Below, piece by piece: positions 62,871 to 64,000 of a stretch of 64,000 nt of DNA. Made by a program: the position numbers and the translations under genes. A model generated the notes under the pieces. That model worked only from the letters and a program-made list of their open reading frames with translations, did no database searches and was not told where the DNA came from. The stretch spans positions 2,424,001-2,488,000 of the forward strand of contig NZ_CAUQDV010000001.1 of assembly GCF_963517015.1 (NCBI RefSeq), in the 5' to 3' direction. Position 1 is the stretch's first letter. Each line of letters begins with the position of its first letter. This DNA is from an uncultured Devosia sp. (lineage in GTDB: Bacteria > Pseudomonadota > Alphaproteobacteria > Rhizobiales > Devosiaceae).

Positions 62871-63908
62871 CTAGTCGAGTTTTATGTCAGCCAGACCCAT
62901 ATCGCGAGCCATCTGGACTACATCATTGCGTGATACGCCGGGCTTGAGCCAAGTCAGAGACAGCTGGGTTTCGTTGCGGCCATCGACCGTCACGGGCTCT
63001 TCGCTCACGGCGCCGAGGATGGCGAATTGCTCGGACATGGCCACGGCATTGTCATAGCTGGCAAAGCTGCCCAGCTTGATATCGACAGTGCGCGCATCAG
63101 CGGACATGGACTGCGCCCAATCGTTGAGACTTGGCGCAGCGGTGCCGACTGCATTCACAGCGGCAAAGGCGGTGCCGATATTGGCATCAGCCTGCTCGGG
63201 CGTGGTGTCTGCATAGGAGAAGAGGCTACCAAAGAAATTGCCGGCCATGTCGGCTAGGCTATTGGTGCCGTCGTTATAGGCGAATTGGGTTTCGCTCTGA
63301 TAGGCCGGGCCGGAATAGCTGGCGACGAGCTGGCGGGTATCATCGCCTTCGAGCGGCGCCGGACCGACATATTCGGCCCTGATCTGGGTCGAGCCATTGT
63401 TGACATAGCCCAGCATGGTGGCCGCGCGGTAGCTGAGATCCATGATGCGGCCGGACATGTAGGGCCCGCGATCATTGACGCGCACGATCACCGAGCGACC
63501 GTTTTCTTCATTGGTGACGCGGACATAGCTCGGCAGCGGCAGGGTCGGATGGGCGCCGGTGATGGCATTGGCCGAGAAGATTTCGCCATTGGCGGTGCGG
63601 CGACCATGGAAGTCCGAGCCATACCAGGAGGCACCGCCTGAAGCGACGTAATTGGGCTGTTCGGCGGGCGTATAGACAACGCCGCGCACCGTATAGGGCT
63701 TGCCAACCTGATAACGGCCGCCACCCTTGGGCGGATTGGGGTGGGAGCTGACGCGGGGCGACGACGAGACGCCAAATTCGGAGGATGTGAAGGCAGCACG
63801 CTTGACGGTTGCACCCGTTCCACCAGTCGCACAGGCGGCGATCATGGGGGCAAGCAGGGATGTCAGGGCGACAAGGCGGATGGCTTTACGCCAGTGGATC
63901 GTCGTCAC
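62871..63908 (-). CDS. rlpA: RlpA-type septal ring lipoprotein (DPBB + SPOR)
   Basis: Lytic transglycosylase-type cell wall protein. 345 residues, GTG start: lipoprotein signal with lipobox ending MIAAC and lipidated Cys26; DPBB domain about 85-180 (GGASWYGSDFHGRRTANGE, RSVIVRVNDRGPYMSGRIMDLS, with catalytic Asp in NDRGPY); C-terminal SPOR domain about 270-345 (VDIKLGSFASYDNAVAM) that binds denuded septal glycan. Outer-membrane lipoprotein at the divisome. Confidence 0.94.
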   Translation of the reverse strand: MTTIHWRKAIRLVALTSLLAPMIAACATGGTGATVKRAAFTSSEFGVSSSPRVSSHPNPPKGGGRYQVGKPYTVRGVVYTPAEQPNYVASGGASWYGSDFHGRRTANGEIFSANAITGAHPTLPLPSYVRVTNEENGRSVIVRVNDRGPYMSGRIMDLSYRAATMLGYVNNGSTQIRAEYVGPAPLEGDDTRQLVASYSGPAYQSETQFAYNDGTNSLADMAGNFFGSLFSYADTTPEQADANIGTAFAAVNAVGTAAPSLNDWAQSMSADARTVDIKLGSFASYDNAVAMSEQFAILGAVSEEPVTVDGRNETQLSLTWLKPGVSRNDVVQMARDMGLADIKLD

Positions 63909-63937
63909 GGTACGCGTACTCTTACACTAGTCACAAT

Positions 63938-63974
63938 GCGAGTGCAGACCATAGCGCGGCCAGATTGCACTCGC
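63938..63974. repeat. inverted repeat upstream of rlpA
   Basis: GCGAGTGCA (63938-63946) and TGCACTCGC (63966-63974), perfect 9-bp arms with a 19-nt loop, starting 30 nt upstream of the rlpA GTG. Candidate operator or remains of a repeat element; the right neighbour is outside the window. Confidence 0.45.
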
Positions 63975-64000
63975 GCGTATCGTCATTCAATCTGGTTTCG

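Noticed and set aside
1..64000. tRNA, rRNA, CRISPR or prophage genes
   Set aside because: No cloverleaf, CCA-ended tract, rRNA-like block, regular repeat-spacer array or integrase/terminase was recognised by eye; small unrecognised RNAs cannot be excluded.

Overview
The window is chromosomal, GC-rich, densely packed DNA from an alphaproteobacterium of the Hyphomicrobiales (Rhizobiales). The evidence is the gene order: dusB-ntrB-ntrC-ntrY; pdhA-pdhB(lipoyl)-pdhC-SGNH-lpdA with lipA; hdaA-ppk-ppx-rnd-aspS; purM-purN; pyrB-pyrC-plsY-dprA-topA; rlpA-dac-tmk-holB-metG-tatD. A Devosia-like genus is my best guess but is inference. I see no tRNA, rRNA, CRISPR, prophage or insertion sequence; this is core genome with a few small accessory patches.

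Layout. 1-7130: nitrogen two-component systems (ntrY truncated by the window edge, ntrC, ntrB) behind dusB, with a DMT transporter inserted between ntrC and ntrY. 7308-9007: ispDF fusion and pncC. 9004-18323: coenzyme Q-binding protein, lipA, a Gfo/Idh/MocA oxidoreductase, the pyruvate dehydrogenase operon and ftsB. 18382-24556: divergent PRPP synthetase, a small membrane protein, a Dabb protein, malic enzyme, an EAL phosphodiesterase and a divergent stand-alone LuxR-type HTH protein. 24622-33290: aspS, rnd, ppx, ppk, hdaA, AI-2E-family permease. 33426-36488: purM-purN, an EamA transporter and two tiny proline-rich genes. 36522-43418: gatB, gatA and gatC interspersed with three GNAT acetyltransferases, chorismate mutase, a YjhX-family protein and a DUF998 membrane protein. 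43504-52470: degenerate metallo-beta-lactamase-like protein, ruvX, pyrB, a pseudo-dihydroorotase, plsY, dprA, an aldo/keto reductase and topA. 52503-56762: SnoaL-like protein, M19 dipeptidase, RNase R, DUF983. 56763-63908: one minus-strand run, transcribed in the order rlpA, dac, tmk, holB, metG, tatD, MBL hydrolase.

Translational coupling is pervasive (ATGA, TGATG or GTGA overlaps at dusB/ntrB/ntrC, ispDF/pncC, ratA/lipA, Dabb/maeB, purM/purN, GNAT/gatB, gatC/GNAT, pyrB/pyrC, tmk/holB/metG). Three clean rho-independent terminators lie after the LuxR gene/aspS, the proline-rich genes/gatB, and topA.

I did not find a convincing novel multi-gene system. The best leads are: a pyrC-position protein that has lost most dihydroorotase metal ligands; a ruvX-adjacent MBL-fold protein without the metal motif; an orphan YjhX-family protein behind a hairpin; a single-domain LuxR-type regulator facing a CSS-EAL phosphodiesterase across a TAC-N4-GTA palindrome; two tandem proline-rich microproteins; and REP-like elements, one of which supplies a gene's stop codon.
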